DNA of 6,118 nucleotides from Prevotellaceae bacterium (GCA_031259655.1 JAIRLF010000395.1:1-6118); one strand, 5' to 3'; positions 1-6,105 are shown, counted from the first letter of the stretch. Translations and numbers: made by a program. Notes: generated by a model from the sequence alone, not told the origin.

Positions 1-13
1 TTATCGGCAATAA

Positions 14-33
14 GAAAAATGTATTACTTTTGC
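14..33 (+). promoter_or_regulatory. Probable promoter core (-7 box) for the ilv leader transcript
   Basis: TACTTTTG at 25-32 fits the Bacteroidota -7 consensus TAnnTTTG. A start of transcription a few bases downstream (about 37-40) would leave roughly 25 nt before the leader peptide ATG at 64. The matching -33 TTTG should fall at about 1-4, where only TTAT is seen (two of four bases), and the window edge prevents a better look. A second TAnnTTTG match lies at 38-45 but has no -33 partner at the right distance. The 20 bases 14-33 recur exactly on the - strand at 4387-4368, upstream of the ATPase gene, which supports a promoter role. Confidence 0.55.
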
Positions 34-63
34 GCAATATTTTTGAATGAAATTGAAATTGAA

Positions 64-126
64 ATGAAGAAGTGGCAACTTAGTGGTATTATTCTCGTCG
101 TCCTTTTGCAAGCAAACGAAGGATGA
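64..126 (+). CDS. Leader peptide of a branched-chain amino acid attenuator (20 aa)
   Basis: The ORF reads MKKWQLSGIILVVLLQANEG and stops at TGA 124-126. Codons 9-15 (88-108) are an uninterrupted run Ile-Ile-Leu-Val-Val-Leu-Leu, exactly the three end products made through the ilvB/ilvN enzyme encoded downstream. The stop codon lies inside the RNA segment that switches between two hairpins, and an intrinsic terminator follows 33 nt later. This is the known design of attenuator leader peptides such as those of ilv operons in enterobacteria: shortage of charged Ile, Leu or Val tRNA stalls the ribosome and allows read-through. The start has no clear Shine-Dalgarno sequence, as is normal in Bacteroidota. 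The peptide is hydrophobic, so a tiny membrane protein is an alternative, but the flanking RNA structures argue against it. The peptide itself probably has no function. Confidence 0.8.
   Translation: MKKWQLSGIILVVLLQANEG
98..126 (+). promoter_or_regulatory. Protector (1:2) hairpin of the ilv attenuator
   Basis: Bases 98-106 (TCGTCCTTT) pair with 118-126 (GAAGGATGA): nine pairs including two G-U, with an 11-nt loop at 107-117. The left arm covers Val-Val-Leu codons of the leader peptide, and the right arm ends on its stop codon. A ribosome stalled on the Ile/Leu/Val run would prevent this hairpin and free 122-129 for the antiterminator. Pairing was found by eye; no folding energy was computed. 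Confidence 0.6.
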
Positions 127-170
127 GGATTGCTGCGTAGTTGAGCAAATAAAACGAAGCCTTTCTCATC
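122..170 (+). promoter_or_regulatory. Antiterminator (2:3) pairing of the ilv attenuator
   Basis: Bases 122-129 (GATGAGGA) can pair with 163-170 (TTCTCATC): eight pairs with one G-U. Inside it, TTGCT at 130-134 can pair with AGCAA at 144-148, which would lengthen the structure. The pairing uses 163-167, needed for the left arm of the terminator, and 122-126, needed for the right arm of the protector hairpin, so the three structures exclude one another in the classical order. A ribosome paused at the stop codon 124-126 would mask 122-134 and leave the terminator free to form. Confidence 0.6.
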
Positions 171-192
171 GGGAGAAGGGTTTTTTGTTTTT
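160..192 (+). terminator. Intrinsic terminator (3:4) of the ilv attenuator
   Basis: Left arm CCTTTCTC (160-167) and right arm GAGAAGGG (173-180) form an 8-bp stem with one G-U and a 5-nt loop. It is followed directly by six T, one G and five more T (181-192). It ends 18 nt before the ATG of the LOG gene and no other gene ends just before it, so it most likely acts as a conditional terminator for the operon rather than ending an upstream gene. The A-rich stretch 151-155 could also pair with the T tract and extend the stem. Confidence 0.85.
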
Positions 193-210
193 AAGATATA
201 AATTGATGAT

Positions 211-753
211 ATGAAGAATGTTGCAGTATTTTGCGCTTCGTCTACAGGATTGGAAGATATTTACATAAACGAAGCGAGGAAGTTGGGTGAAAAGTTAGCA
301 GATGAGGGACTTGTATTGGTCTATGGAGGAGCTGCGCGCGGGCTGATGAATGTAGTCGCCGACGCCGTTCTCCAAAAAGGCGGAAAAGTTACCGGCGTCA
401 TTACCCGTATGTTGGCAGATAAGGAAATCACTAAGAACGAATGCACCGAAATAATATACACTTCGACAATGCACGAACGAAAAGCCAGGATGCTCGAAAT
501 TGCCGACGCCATCGCTGTGCTTCCCGGAGGTTTCGGAACATTAGACGAAATGTTTGAAGCTCTGACCCTTTCGCAATTAGAAATCTTCGATGTTCCGATT
601 GGACTGCTCAACACAAACGGATATTACGATTCGCTTATCGCACTGTTGGACAATATGGTAGAGAAAGGTTTTCTACAAAAACAGAATAGAAATAAATTGA
701 TAATAAGTTCCTCAGTAGAGGATTTGATTAAAAAAATAGTTAAAAACCTATAG
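211..753 (+). CDS. LOG-family nucleotide 5'-monophosphate phosphoribohydrolase
   Basis: A 180-residue Rossmann-fold protein of the LOG family (often listed as TIGR00730, and formerly misnamed lysine decarboxylase). Such enzymes cleave the N-glycosidic bond of nucleoside 5'-monophosphates, releasing the base and ribose 5-phosphate; plant members activate cytokinins. The signature PGGFGTLDE is at residues 105-113, with the conserved Arg-Lys at 90-91 in ERKARM, and the N-terminal phosphate-binding region GGAARGLMN at 39-47. Length is normal for the small (LOG-type) class. The ATG at 211 gives a complete N-terminal beta strand (MKNVAVFCAS); no Shine-Dalgarno sequence is visible. The stop is 2 nt from the ilvB start, so it is the first gene of the operon behind the attenuator and probably translationally coupled to ilvB. 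The true substrate cannot be told from sequence. Family call is firm; role beside ilv genes is unknown. Confidence 0.93.
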   Translation: MKNVAVFCASSTGLEDIYINEARKLGEKLADEGLVLVYGGAARGLMNVVADAVLQKGGKVTGVITRMLADKEITKNECTEIIYTSTMHERKARMLEIADAIAVLPGGFGTLDEMFEALTLSQLEIFDVPIGLLNTNGYYDSLIALLDNMVEKGFLQKQNRNKLIISSSVEDLIKKIVKNL

Positions 754-755
754 AT

Positions 756-2465
756 ATGAATAATAAAGAAAGTGTTTCCGGGTCGGTATCTCTGTTACGC
801 AGCCTCATTGAAGAGGGAACAGATACGATTTTCGGGTATCCCGGAGGGGCGATAATCCCTGTATTTGATGCTCTGTTTGATTACAAACAAAAACTTAGAC
901 ATGTTCTGGTTCGTCACGAGCAGGGCGCAGTTCATGCAGCCCAAGGTTATGCGCGGGCATCCGGAAAGGTTGGCGTTGTGCTTGTTACTTCGGGACCGGG
1001 CGCCACAAACACAATCACCGGCATAGCCGATGCAATGATAGACAGCACTCCTTTGGTGGTGATTTCGGGGCAAGTAGTCTCTCCGCTTTTAGGAACAGAC
1101 GCTTTTCAGGAAGTCGATATTGTAGGAATAGCTCAACCGGTAACAAAATGGAGCTATCAGGTTCGCAAAGCCGACGAAATCGCATGGGCTGTGGCACAGG
1201 CTTTTTACATTGCAGCCTCGGGTCGTCCCGGTCCCGTGTTGCTCGATTTCACCAAAGACGCTCAGGTAGCTTTGACCAATCATTATTACGAAAAATGCAC
1301 GTCGATAAGAAGTTATGTCCCTGTACCGAAAACGGATAAGGACAATGTGCGTAAAGCGGCTGAGTTGATAAACTCCGCAAAAAAACCGTTCGCGCTTATC
1401 GGACAAGGTGTTGAGATTGGAAAAGCAGAACAGGAATTGATTGATTTCGTCGAAAAAGCGCAAATCCCTGCCGCCTGGACTTTGTTAGGCGCTTCGGTTT
1501 TGCCTTTCGACCATCCTTTAAATAAAGGTATGCTGGGAATGCACGGAAATCTCGCTCCAAACCTGAAAACCAATGAGTGCGACGTACTTATAGCGATAGG
1601 AATGCGATTCGACGACCGTGTAATCGGAGACGTCAACACATACGCAAAGCAGGCAAAAATCATACATTTCGACATTGACCCCGCCGAAGTAGGTAAAAAT
1701 GTGGATATTGACATACCTGTTTTGGGCGACGTCAAAAAAACTTTGCCGGCTGTAACTAAATTGCTGAAACAAGCCGAACATGACGATTGGATTGAAAGTT
1801 TCGATATCGTGAACGGCGAAGAATACGAAAAGGTGATTGTCAACGAAATATATTGCGACAAGGAATATATTACGATGGGCGAAGTGGCGCGCCGCGTCTC
1901 CGAAAAAACCGATAACAAAGCAATTATCGTTACCGATGTCGGTCAAAACCAAATGATGGCAGCGCGTTACACTAATCGCAGTTATACAAGGAGTTTCATC
2001 TCGTCGGGAGGATTGGGGACGATGGGATTCGGCTTGCCGGCGGCTATAGGCGCAAAAATCGCCAAACCCGACCGTACTGTCTGCCTGTTTTGCGGCGACG
2101 GTGGTATCCAAATGTGTATCCAAGAGTTGGGTACAATCATGCAAAGTAATGTCAAAGTGAAAATTGTCGTTTTGAATAACCGATATCTGGGCATGGTTCG
2201 CCAATGGCAGGAAATCTTTTTTAACAAACGATATTCGGAAACGCCGATGCTTAACCCCGATTTTGTGAAAATTGCAGAGGCTTACCGAATTAAAGGTCGA
2301 AGAGTTTCAAAAAGAGACGATTTGGACGAGGCTATCAAAGAAATGCTCGACCACAATGGAGCATATCTTTTGGTTGTCGACGTCGAAAAGAAAGGAATAG
2401 TATTGCCGATGATTCCGGCGGGAATGAATGCAAATAATGTAATATTGGAAAAAATAACCTTTTAA
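756..2465 (+). CDS. ilvB: Acetolactate (acetohydroxyacid) synthase large, catalytic subunit
   Basis: This ThDP-dependent enzyme condenses two pyruvates to acetolactate, or pyruvate plus 2-oxobutyrate to acetohydroxybutyrate, the first common step of Val/Leu/Ile synthesis. At 569 residues it has the normal length. The N-terminal pyrimidine-binding domain (about 8-175) has the catalytic glutamate E55 in RHEQGAVHAAQGYARASG, the GTDAFQE motif at 113-119 and K131 in PVTKW. The central FAD-binding domain (about 195-335) has RFDDR at 284-288. The C-terminal ThDP domain (about 370-550) has GGLGTMGFGLPAA at 418-430 and the GDG...NN ThDP/Mg motif, GDG 447-449 and NN 474-475. W484 in RQWQE is the conserved channel tryptophan. 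All key residues are present. It starts 2 nt after the LOG gene and ends 10 nt before ilvN, so it would be co-transcribed with its regulatory subunit behind the leader attenuator. Confidence 0.97.
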   Translation: MNNKESVSGSVSLLRSLIEEGTDTIFGYPGGAIIPVFDALFDYKQKLRHVLVRHEQGAVHAAQGYARASGKVGVVLVTSGPGATNTITGIADAMIDSTPLVVISGQVVSPLLGTDAFQEVDIVGIAQPVTKWSYQVRKADEIAWAVAQAFYIAASGRPGPVLLDFTKDAQVALTNHYYEKCTSIRSYVPVPKTDKDNVRKAAELINSAKKPFALIGQGVEIGKAEQELIDFVEKAQIPAAWTLLGASVLPFDHPLNKGMLGMHGNLAPNLKTNECDVLIAIGMRFDDRVIGDVNTYAKQAKIIHFDIDPAEVGKNVDIDIPVLGDVKKTLPAVTKLLKQAEHDDWIESFDIVNGEEYEKVIVNEIYCDKEYITMGEVARRVSEKTDNKAIIVTDVGQNQMMAARYTNRSYTRSFISSGGLGTMGFGLPAAIGAKIAKPDRTVCLFCGDGGIQMCIQELGTIMQSNVKVKIVVLNNRYLGMVRQWQEIFFNKRYSETPMLNPDFVKIAEAYRIKGRRVSKRDDLDEAIKEMLDHNGAYLLVVDVEKKGIVLPMIPAGMNANNVILEKITF

Positions 2466-2475
2466 AATATTGAAT

Positions 2476-3003
2476 ATGACTACAAATACGCAAACATTAT
2501 ACACAGTGAATGTTTACTCCGAAAATCATGTTGGTCTGTTGACTCAGATTTCGAACATTTTTACACGCCGGTTTATCAACATTGAAAGCCTGACCGTTTC
2601 GGCTTCGGCAATGAAAGGCGTACACAAGTTTACGATAACGTGTTACGGCGATGAAAAATCAATAGAAAAGTTGGTCCGGCAGATAGAAAAAAAGATAGAT
2701 GTGCTGACGGCATACTGCTATGTCGAAGACGAGATTATTTCACGCGAAATAGCTTTGTTCAAAGTTACTACAGAAACTTTGATGACCAATAATACGGTCG
2801 AAAGTCTGGTAAACAAGTATAACGCAAGGATTATCGAAGTCAATAGCTTATATACCGTTATAGAAAAAACGGGCAGCAAAGCGGAAATCCTGCAACTGTT
2901 CGAGGAACTCGAATCGTTTGGGATATTGCAGTTTGTAAGGTCGGGCAGCGTATCAATCACACGGTCGAAATACGAACAACTGTCGGATGTAACAATGTGT
3001 TGA
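2476..3003 (+). CDS. ilvN: Acetolactate synthase small, regulatory subunit
   Basis: This 175-residue partner of IlvB stimulates catalysis and usually confers valine feedback inhibition. The N-terminal ACT domain (about 8-85) has the conserved segment ENHVGLLTQISNIF (16-29) followed by RRFINIESLTV (31-41), matching the IlvH/IlvN signature in which the ligand-binding loop precedes the NIESL strand. The C-terminal ACT-like domain (about 90-165) contains KYNARIIEVN and ends in LQFVRSGSVSITR. The ATG at 2476 is preferred; a TTG at 2470 would add two residues (Met-Asn) and is not needed by the family alignment. Spacing from ilvB is 10 nt. The next gene is on the opposite strand, so ilvN ends the operon here; ilvC and ilvD, which often neighbour ilvBN in this phylum, are not in the window. 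Confidence 0.95.
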   Translation: MTTNTQTLYTVNVYSENHVGLLTQISNIFTRRFINIESLTVSASAMKGVHKFTITCYGDEKSIEKLVRQIEKKIDVLTAYCYVEDEIISREIALFKVTTETLMTNNTVESLVNKYNARIIEVNSLYTVIEKTGSKAEILQLFEELESFGILQFVRSGSVSITRSKYEQLSDVTMC

Positions 3004-3027
3004 GGGATTACGGATTATGAGGCAAAC

Positions 3028-3056
3028 ATGCGGATTTTAGATGCAAAATACCGCAT
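3028..3056. terminator. Hairpin between convergent ilvN and ATPase genes, possible terminator
   Basis: ATGCGG (3028-3033) plus ATTTT (3034-3038) pair with AAAAT (3045-3049) plus CCGCAT (3051-3056): eleven pairs with one bulged A at 3050 and a 6-nt loop. It overlaps the last codons and stop of the - strand ATPase gene and lies 25 nt past the ilvN stop. On the - strand it is followed by GTTTG, a weak T run; on the + strand no T tract follows. It may end one or both convergent transcripts, but it is not a strong intrinsic terminator. Confidence 0.4.
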
Positions 3057-4329
3057 ACAGGGGAATAGATTTGATGCCGTTTTCGAATCCGAAATTTTTT
3101 GTCGAAATCCGAATTGAATAATCGGGTTTGTATTTGTTTACAAACTGTTGCAAACTTTTCGAACGGTTATGTTCCGAGGATTTTACTTCGACAGGAATGA
3201 TTTTGCCATCCCTGTTTTGAATAACAAAATCGACTTCCGCTTTGCCTTCCGACTCCCAATAGAATGGAGTATAGCCGTTTGTGACCAATGTGGAAAAAAC
3301 GTAATTTTCCGCTAATGCTCCTTTTATATTTTCGATTCCCGACAAATCGCTCAATATCACATTGTGCGCAAGATTGTATTTCGACGACAACAATCCTGTA
3401 TCCGAAAGATAAATTTTAAACGAGTTATGGAGAGCAAAAAGTTCCAGAGGAAATTTTCCTTCGGTTATTTTCACACTCTTACGGACAATTCCTGCCGTTT
3501 GCAACCATTCCAGCGAATTTTCAAATTCGTATGCCCGCGCTCCTGTTTTGATAATTTTGTACTGAAATTTTCGATTTTCTTTTGCCAATTGTGCAGGAAT
3601 AGAATTGAATGCAGCTAAAATCCTGTTTGTTTCCGTCGCTTGCGCATATTTGACCATATCGGAAATATAGGCGTCGTTTATTGTCTTTTGTAAATTATAA
3701 ACCTGGATAAAATCTTTGTTTTTAAGATATTCGCTTACAACGAACGGCATCCCGCCAACCAAAAGAAAGATTTTGTATGCATCTAAATATTCGTTATGAG
3801 CGGGAAAAAACGCGTTGTTTTCAAAACATTCGCATATCATATTCAAGCCGTTTTGTTTGTCCGAAGCCATCAAAAATTCCTCGAAATCAAGCGGGTACAG
3901 CGTAATTTTGTTTATCTTACCCACGGGGAACGAAAATTTGGAACGGTTTAGCGTTACGCCAAGCAAACTGCCGGCAGCAGCAATATGATAATCAGGCGTT
4001 TCTTCGCAAAAATATTTCAGTGAAGTCAAAGCCTTTTCACATGCCTGAATTTCGTCAAAAATAAGCAAAGTATCTTTCTCGAAAATTGATTCGCCCGAGA
4101 TAACCGATAATTCACGGATGATACGGGCGGGTTTTAAATCGCGTTCAAAAACCGCACACAGGTCGGCATTGTTCTCAAAGTTCAAATATACGACGTTTTG
4201 ATAATGCAGTTTGCCAAATTCCAGTAAACTGTAAGTTTTGCCCACCTGCCGGGCTCCTGTAACAATCAAAGGCATCCTGTCGGAAGAATTTTTCCATTCC
4301 AAAAGTTTATGCGAAATCTTACGTTCCAT
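3037..4329 (-). CDS. AAA_14 / DUF4143 family ATPase with C-terminal nuclease-like domain
   Basis: A 430-residue protein of the widespread AAA_14-DUF4143 family. The N-terminal P-loop ATPase (about 15-150) has Walker A GARQVGKT at 25-32, with the GARQVGKT wording typical of the family, and Walker B LLIFDEIQ at 88-95; AAAGSLLG at 117-124 is the likely sensor strand. GGMP (192-195) begins the middle region. The C-terminal DUF4143 part (about 210-430) contains GALAENYV (337-344), W358, EVDFVI (365-370) and PVEVKSS (379-385). E341, D367, E381 and K383 match the PD-(D/E)XK nuclease-like pattern, so catalytic residues appear intact. The biological role is not established for this family; it occurs in many copies in Bacteroidota genomes. 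No partner gene, antitoxin or mobile-element signature adjoins it. It is single, convergent to ilvN and divergent from the antiporter, with its own promoter-like box. Confidence 0.9.
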   Translation of the reverse strand: MERKISHKLLEWKNSSDRMPLIVTGARQVGKTYSLLEFGKLHYQNVVYLNFENNADLCAVFERDLKPARIIRELSVISGESIFEKDTLLIFDEIQACEKALTSLKYFCEETPDYHIAAAGSLLGVTLNRSKFSFPVGKINKITLYPLDFEEFLMASDKQNGLNMICECFENNAFFPAHNEYLDAYKIFLLVGGMPFVVSEYLKNKDFIQVYNLQKTINDAYISDMVKYAQATETNRILAAFNSIPAQLAKENRKFQYKIIKTGARAYEFENSLEWLQTAGIVRKSVKITEGKFPLELFALHNSFKIYLSDTGLLSSKYNLAHNVILSDLSGIENIKGALAENYVFSTLVTNGYTPFYWESEGKAEVDFVIQNRDGKIIPVEVKSSEHNRSKSLQQFVNKYKPDYSIRISTKNFGFENGIKSIPLYAVFCI

Positions 4330-4367
4330 TTTATGTTATTCTATCACATTTTTACGTTCCTAAAAAT

Positions 4368-4401
4368 GCAAAAGTAATACATTTTTCCGAATCGAATGAA
4401 A
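4368..4401 (-). promoter_or_regulatory. Probable promoter of the AAA_14 ATPase gene
   Basis: Read on the - strand, TACTTTTG (4375-4368) fits TAnnTTTG. TTTC (4401-4398) lies 21 nt upstream and matches the -33 TTTG in three of four bases. The predicted transcript start near 4361-4363 leaves about 33 nt before the ATG at 4329. The 20 bases 4387-4368 are identical to 14-33 in the ilv leader promoter. Confidence 0.6.
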
Positions 4402-4408
4402 CCGACTG

Positions 4409-4441
4409 AATCTTTTTCCGAGACGCGACGAAAAAAAGATT
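4409..4441. repeat. Perfect A/T-rich inverted repeat between divergent promoters
   Basis: AATCTTTTT (4409-4417) is the exact reverse complement of AAAAAGATT (4433-4441), with a 15-nt centre (4418-4432) that contains the GC-richer ACGCGACG. It sits upstream of both the ATPase promoter and the antiporter promoter, where a regulator site would be expected. It lies in neither predicted transcript, so a terminator role is unlikely. The arms are low in complexity and chance is possible. Confidence 0.3.
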
Positions 4442-4459
4442 TGATAAACAGATGCGACA

Positions 4460-4486
4460 TTTCACACCTTCTGATTTAGTTTCACA
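4460..4486. repeat. Tandem TTTCACA boxes spaced 20 bp
   Basis: TTTCACA occurs at 4460-4466 and again at 4480-4486, start to start 20 bp, close to two helical turns. The boxes lie 23-49 bp upstream of the antiporter -33 element (4509), a usual place for activator sites. The reverse complement TGTGAAA resembles half of a CRP-type site, but no palindromic partner is seen. Function is a guess. Confidence 0.25.
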
Positions 4487-4508
4487 TTTTGAAGCGGTTA
4501 CAATTATA

Positions 4509-4541
4509 TTTGTTATAATCGAAAAAAATACCGTATCTTTG
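4509..4541 (+). promoter_or_regulatory. Bacteroidota-type promoter of the antiporter gene
   Basis: The -33 TTTG (4509-4512) and -7 TATCTTTG (4534-4541) both match consensus perfectly, with a 21-nt spacer. Transcription would start at about 4546-4550, giving a 5' untranslated region of some 64 nt before the ATG at 4612. This is the best-formed promoter in the window and the main evidence for the phylum. Confidence 0.75.
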
Positions 4542-4567
4542 AGGGCAAAAATGTAAAAGTGAACAAT

Positions 4568-4606
4568 ATGAATGAGATAAATGTAAGTAATGTAAAAAGA
4601 GACTGA
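4568..4606 (+). CDS. Possible 12-codon upstream ORF in the antiporter leader
   Basis: ATG at 4568 opens a 12-codon frame reading MNEINVSNVKRD that ends at TGA 4604-4606, 5 nt before the antiporter start at 4612. It could couple translation or be chance; no codon run, hairpin or T tract next to it suggests attenuation. An ATG-TAA start-stop also occurs at 4551-4556. Confidence 0.2.
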   Translation: MNEINVSNVKRD

Positions 4607-4611
4607 GTAGT

Positions 4612-6105
4612 ATGGGATTTTCGGTAGATAATATTATATTGATAGGTTCTTTGCTGTTATTTATCAGCATCATAGCCGGTAAAACGGGATACAGGTTCGG
4701 TGTTCCTATTTTGGTTTTGTTTCTTGGAGTAGGCATGATATTTGGAAATGACGGCTTTGGTTTGGAATTTTCGAACCCCGAACATGCGCAATTTATCGGA
4801 CTTCTTGCCTTGAATACTATTTTGTTTTCCGGAGGCATGGACACTAAATACGTCGAAATAAGACCGGTAATAGTTCACGGCGTTATCCTTGCAACATTGG
4901 GCGTACTACTTACAGCGCTGATAACCGGCGTATTCGTTTATTTCCTTACTCAACACATTTTCACTGCTATAACATTTTCTTTTCTCGAAGCCATGCTTTT
5001 GGCTTCGGTGATGTCGTCAACAGATTCGGCTTCGGTTTTTGCTATACTTGGGGCTAAAGGATTGGCGCTCAAAGAACGGTTGAAACCGCTTCTGGAACTC
5101 GAAAGCGGCAGTAACGACCCCATGGCTTACTTGCTTACTATCACTTTTATACAGCTGTTGAAAATCGGCGAAGGAAGTTTGTGGATAATAGCGGCGAATT
5201 TCGTCCTGCAACTGTCTGTCGGCGCCATTCTCGGTTATGTTTTCGGACGTATTATTGTGAAGCTAATCAACAAAATCAATCTTGATAACGAAGCATTGTA
5301 CCCTGTTTTGATGCTCACAGTCCTGTTTATGATATATTCAATAACAAACGATTTAAAAGGAAACGGATATTTAGCGGTATATATCAGCGGATTAGTCATC
5401 GGAAATTCCAAATTTGTTCATAAAAAGACGTCCAAAAAGTTCATGGATGGTATGACATGGCTTTTTCAGATAGTTATGTTCCTCACACTCGGTTTGTTGG
5501 TTCGTCCGTCGGAATTACTTCCTATTGCGGCTATCGGTTTGGCAATAAGTCTGTTCATGATATTTTGCGCCCGTCCTCTTGCTGTTTGGATTTGTCTTTT
5601 GCCCTTGAAGCGTATGTCGAACAAAGCGCGTCATTACGTGTCGTGGGTTGGATTGCGTGGCGCCGCACCCATTTTGTTTGCAACGTATCCATGGACAGCT
5701 CATCTGCCTAACGCGCATATAATCTTCAATATAGTGTTTTTCGTCACGCTTGTTTCCTTGTTGTTACAAGGCACTACCGTCCCTGTCGTAGCCAAATGGC
5801 TCGGTCTGATTGGCGAAAAACATACGCAGAATAAACTTGCAACATTCGATGTTGATTTCCCCGACGACATAAAGTCAAGTATGTCCGAAATTACTCTTAC
5901 CGAGGAACATCTGACTCGCGGCAATAGAATTATGGATATGCCGATGCCGGAAAAAACTTTGGTCGTTATGGTCAAACGCGAAGAACATTACTTTGTGCCT
6001 ACAGGCTCTACCGAACTCGAACCGGGGGATATCCTGCTGATTATATCCGACAACGAGCGAAGTTTGAAAGAAACGTATGCGAAAATGGGAATAAAAACCT
6101 ACTGA
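4612..6105 (+). CDS. nhaP2: K+/H+ antiporter, CPA1 family (NhaP2/CvrA type) with RCK_C domain
   Basis: A 497-residue inner-membrane cation/proton antiporter. Residues about 5-400 hold many hydrophobic helices with the Na_H_Exchanger fold. T137-D138 in SSTDSASVFAILGAKG and N168-D169 in LESGSNDPMAYLL are the ion-site motifs of CPA1 exchangers, and R349 lies in the conserved GLRGAAPI segment (347-354). A soluble tail follows: a linker at about 400-430, then an RCK_C/TrkA_C domain at about 425-485 ending PGDILLIISDNERS, which in relatives binds regulatory ligands. E. coli CvrA is longer and carries a further C-terminal domain that is missing here; the protein ends just after RCK_C. The ATG at 4612 is the only ATG after an in-frame stop at 4588-4590. 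The gene has its own promoter and probably exports K+ for cell volume and pH control. Ion preference (K+ or Na+) cannot be settled from sequence. Confidence 0.92.
   Translation: MGFSVDNIILIGSLLLFISIIAGKTGYRFGVPILVLFLGVGMIFGNDGFGLEFSNPEHAQFIGLLALNTILFSGGMDTKYVEIRPVIVHGVILATLGVLLTALITGVFVYFLTQHIFTAITFSFLEAMLLASVMSSTDSASVFAILGAKGLALKERLKPLLELESGSNDPMAYLLTITFIQLLKIGEGSLWIIAANFVLQLSVGAILGYVFGRIIVKLINKINLDNEALYPVLMLTVLFMIYSITNDLKGNGYLAVYISGLVIGNSKFVHKKTSKKFMDGMTWLFQIVMFLTLGLLVRPSELLPIAAIGLAISLFMIFCARPLAVWICLLPLKRMSNKARHYVSWVGLRGAAPILFATYPWTAHLPNAHIIFNIVFFVTLVSLLLQGTTVPVVAKWLGLIGEKHTQNKLATFDVDFPDDIKSSMSEITLTEEHLTRGNRIMDMPMPEKTLVVMVKREEHYFVPTGSTELEPGDILLIISDNERSLKETYAKMGIKTY

Noticed and set aside
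64..192. T-box riboswitch or other ligand-binding riboswitch upstream of the operon
   Set aside because: The leader is only about 150 nt, I saw no T-box sequence or specifier stem, and the Ile/Leu/Val-rich ORF with alternative hairpins explains the terminator better.
1518..2204. 228-codon open frame on the - strand inside ilvB, and another of 201 codons at 1313-1918
   Set aside because: Both lie fully antisense to a well-conserved ilvB with all catalytic motifs; their translations are Cys/His/Phe-rich with no recognisable domain. They are shadow frames.
3037..4329. AAA_14 ATPase as part of a defence or toxin-antitoxin system
   Set aside because: There is no partner gene, both neighbours are metabolic or transport genes in separate transcription units, and no island boundary, repeat or integrase is visible.
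4489..4519. Sigma-70-like TTGAAG ... TATAAT promoter
   Set aside because: The spacer is 19 nt and the Bacteroidota primary sigma factor does not use this consensus; the perfect TTTG/TATCTTTG pair beside it is a better candidate.
4482..4844. 120-codon - strand open frame across the antiporter start
   Set aside because: It overlaps the antiporter promoter and conserved N-terminus on the opposite strand and shows no known domain.
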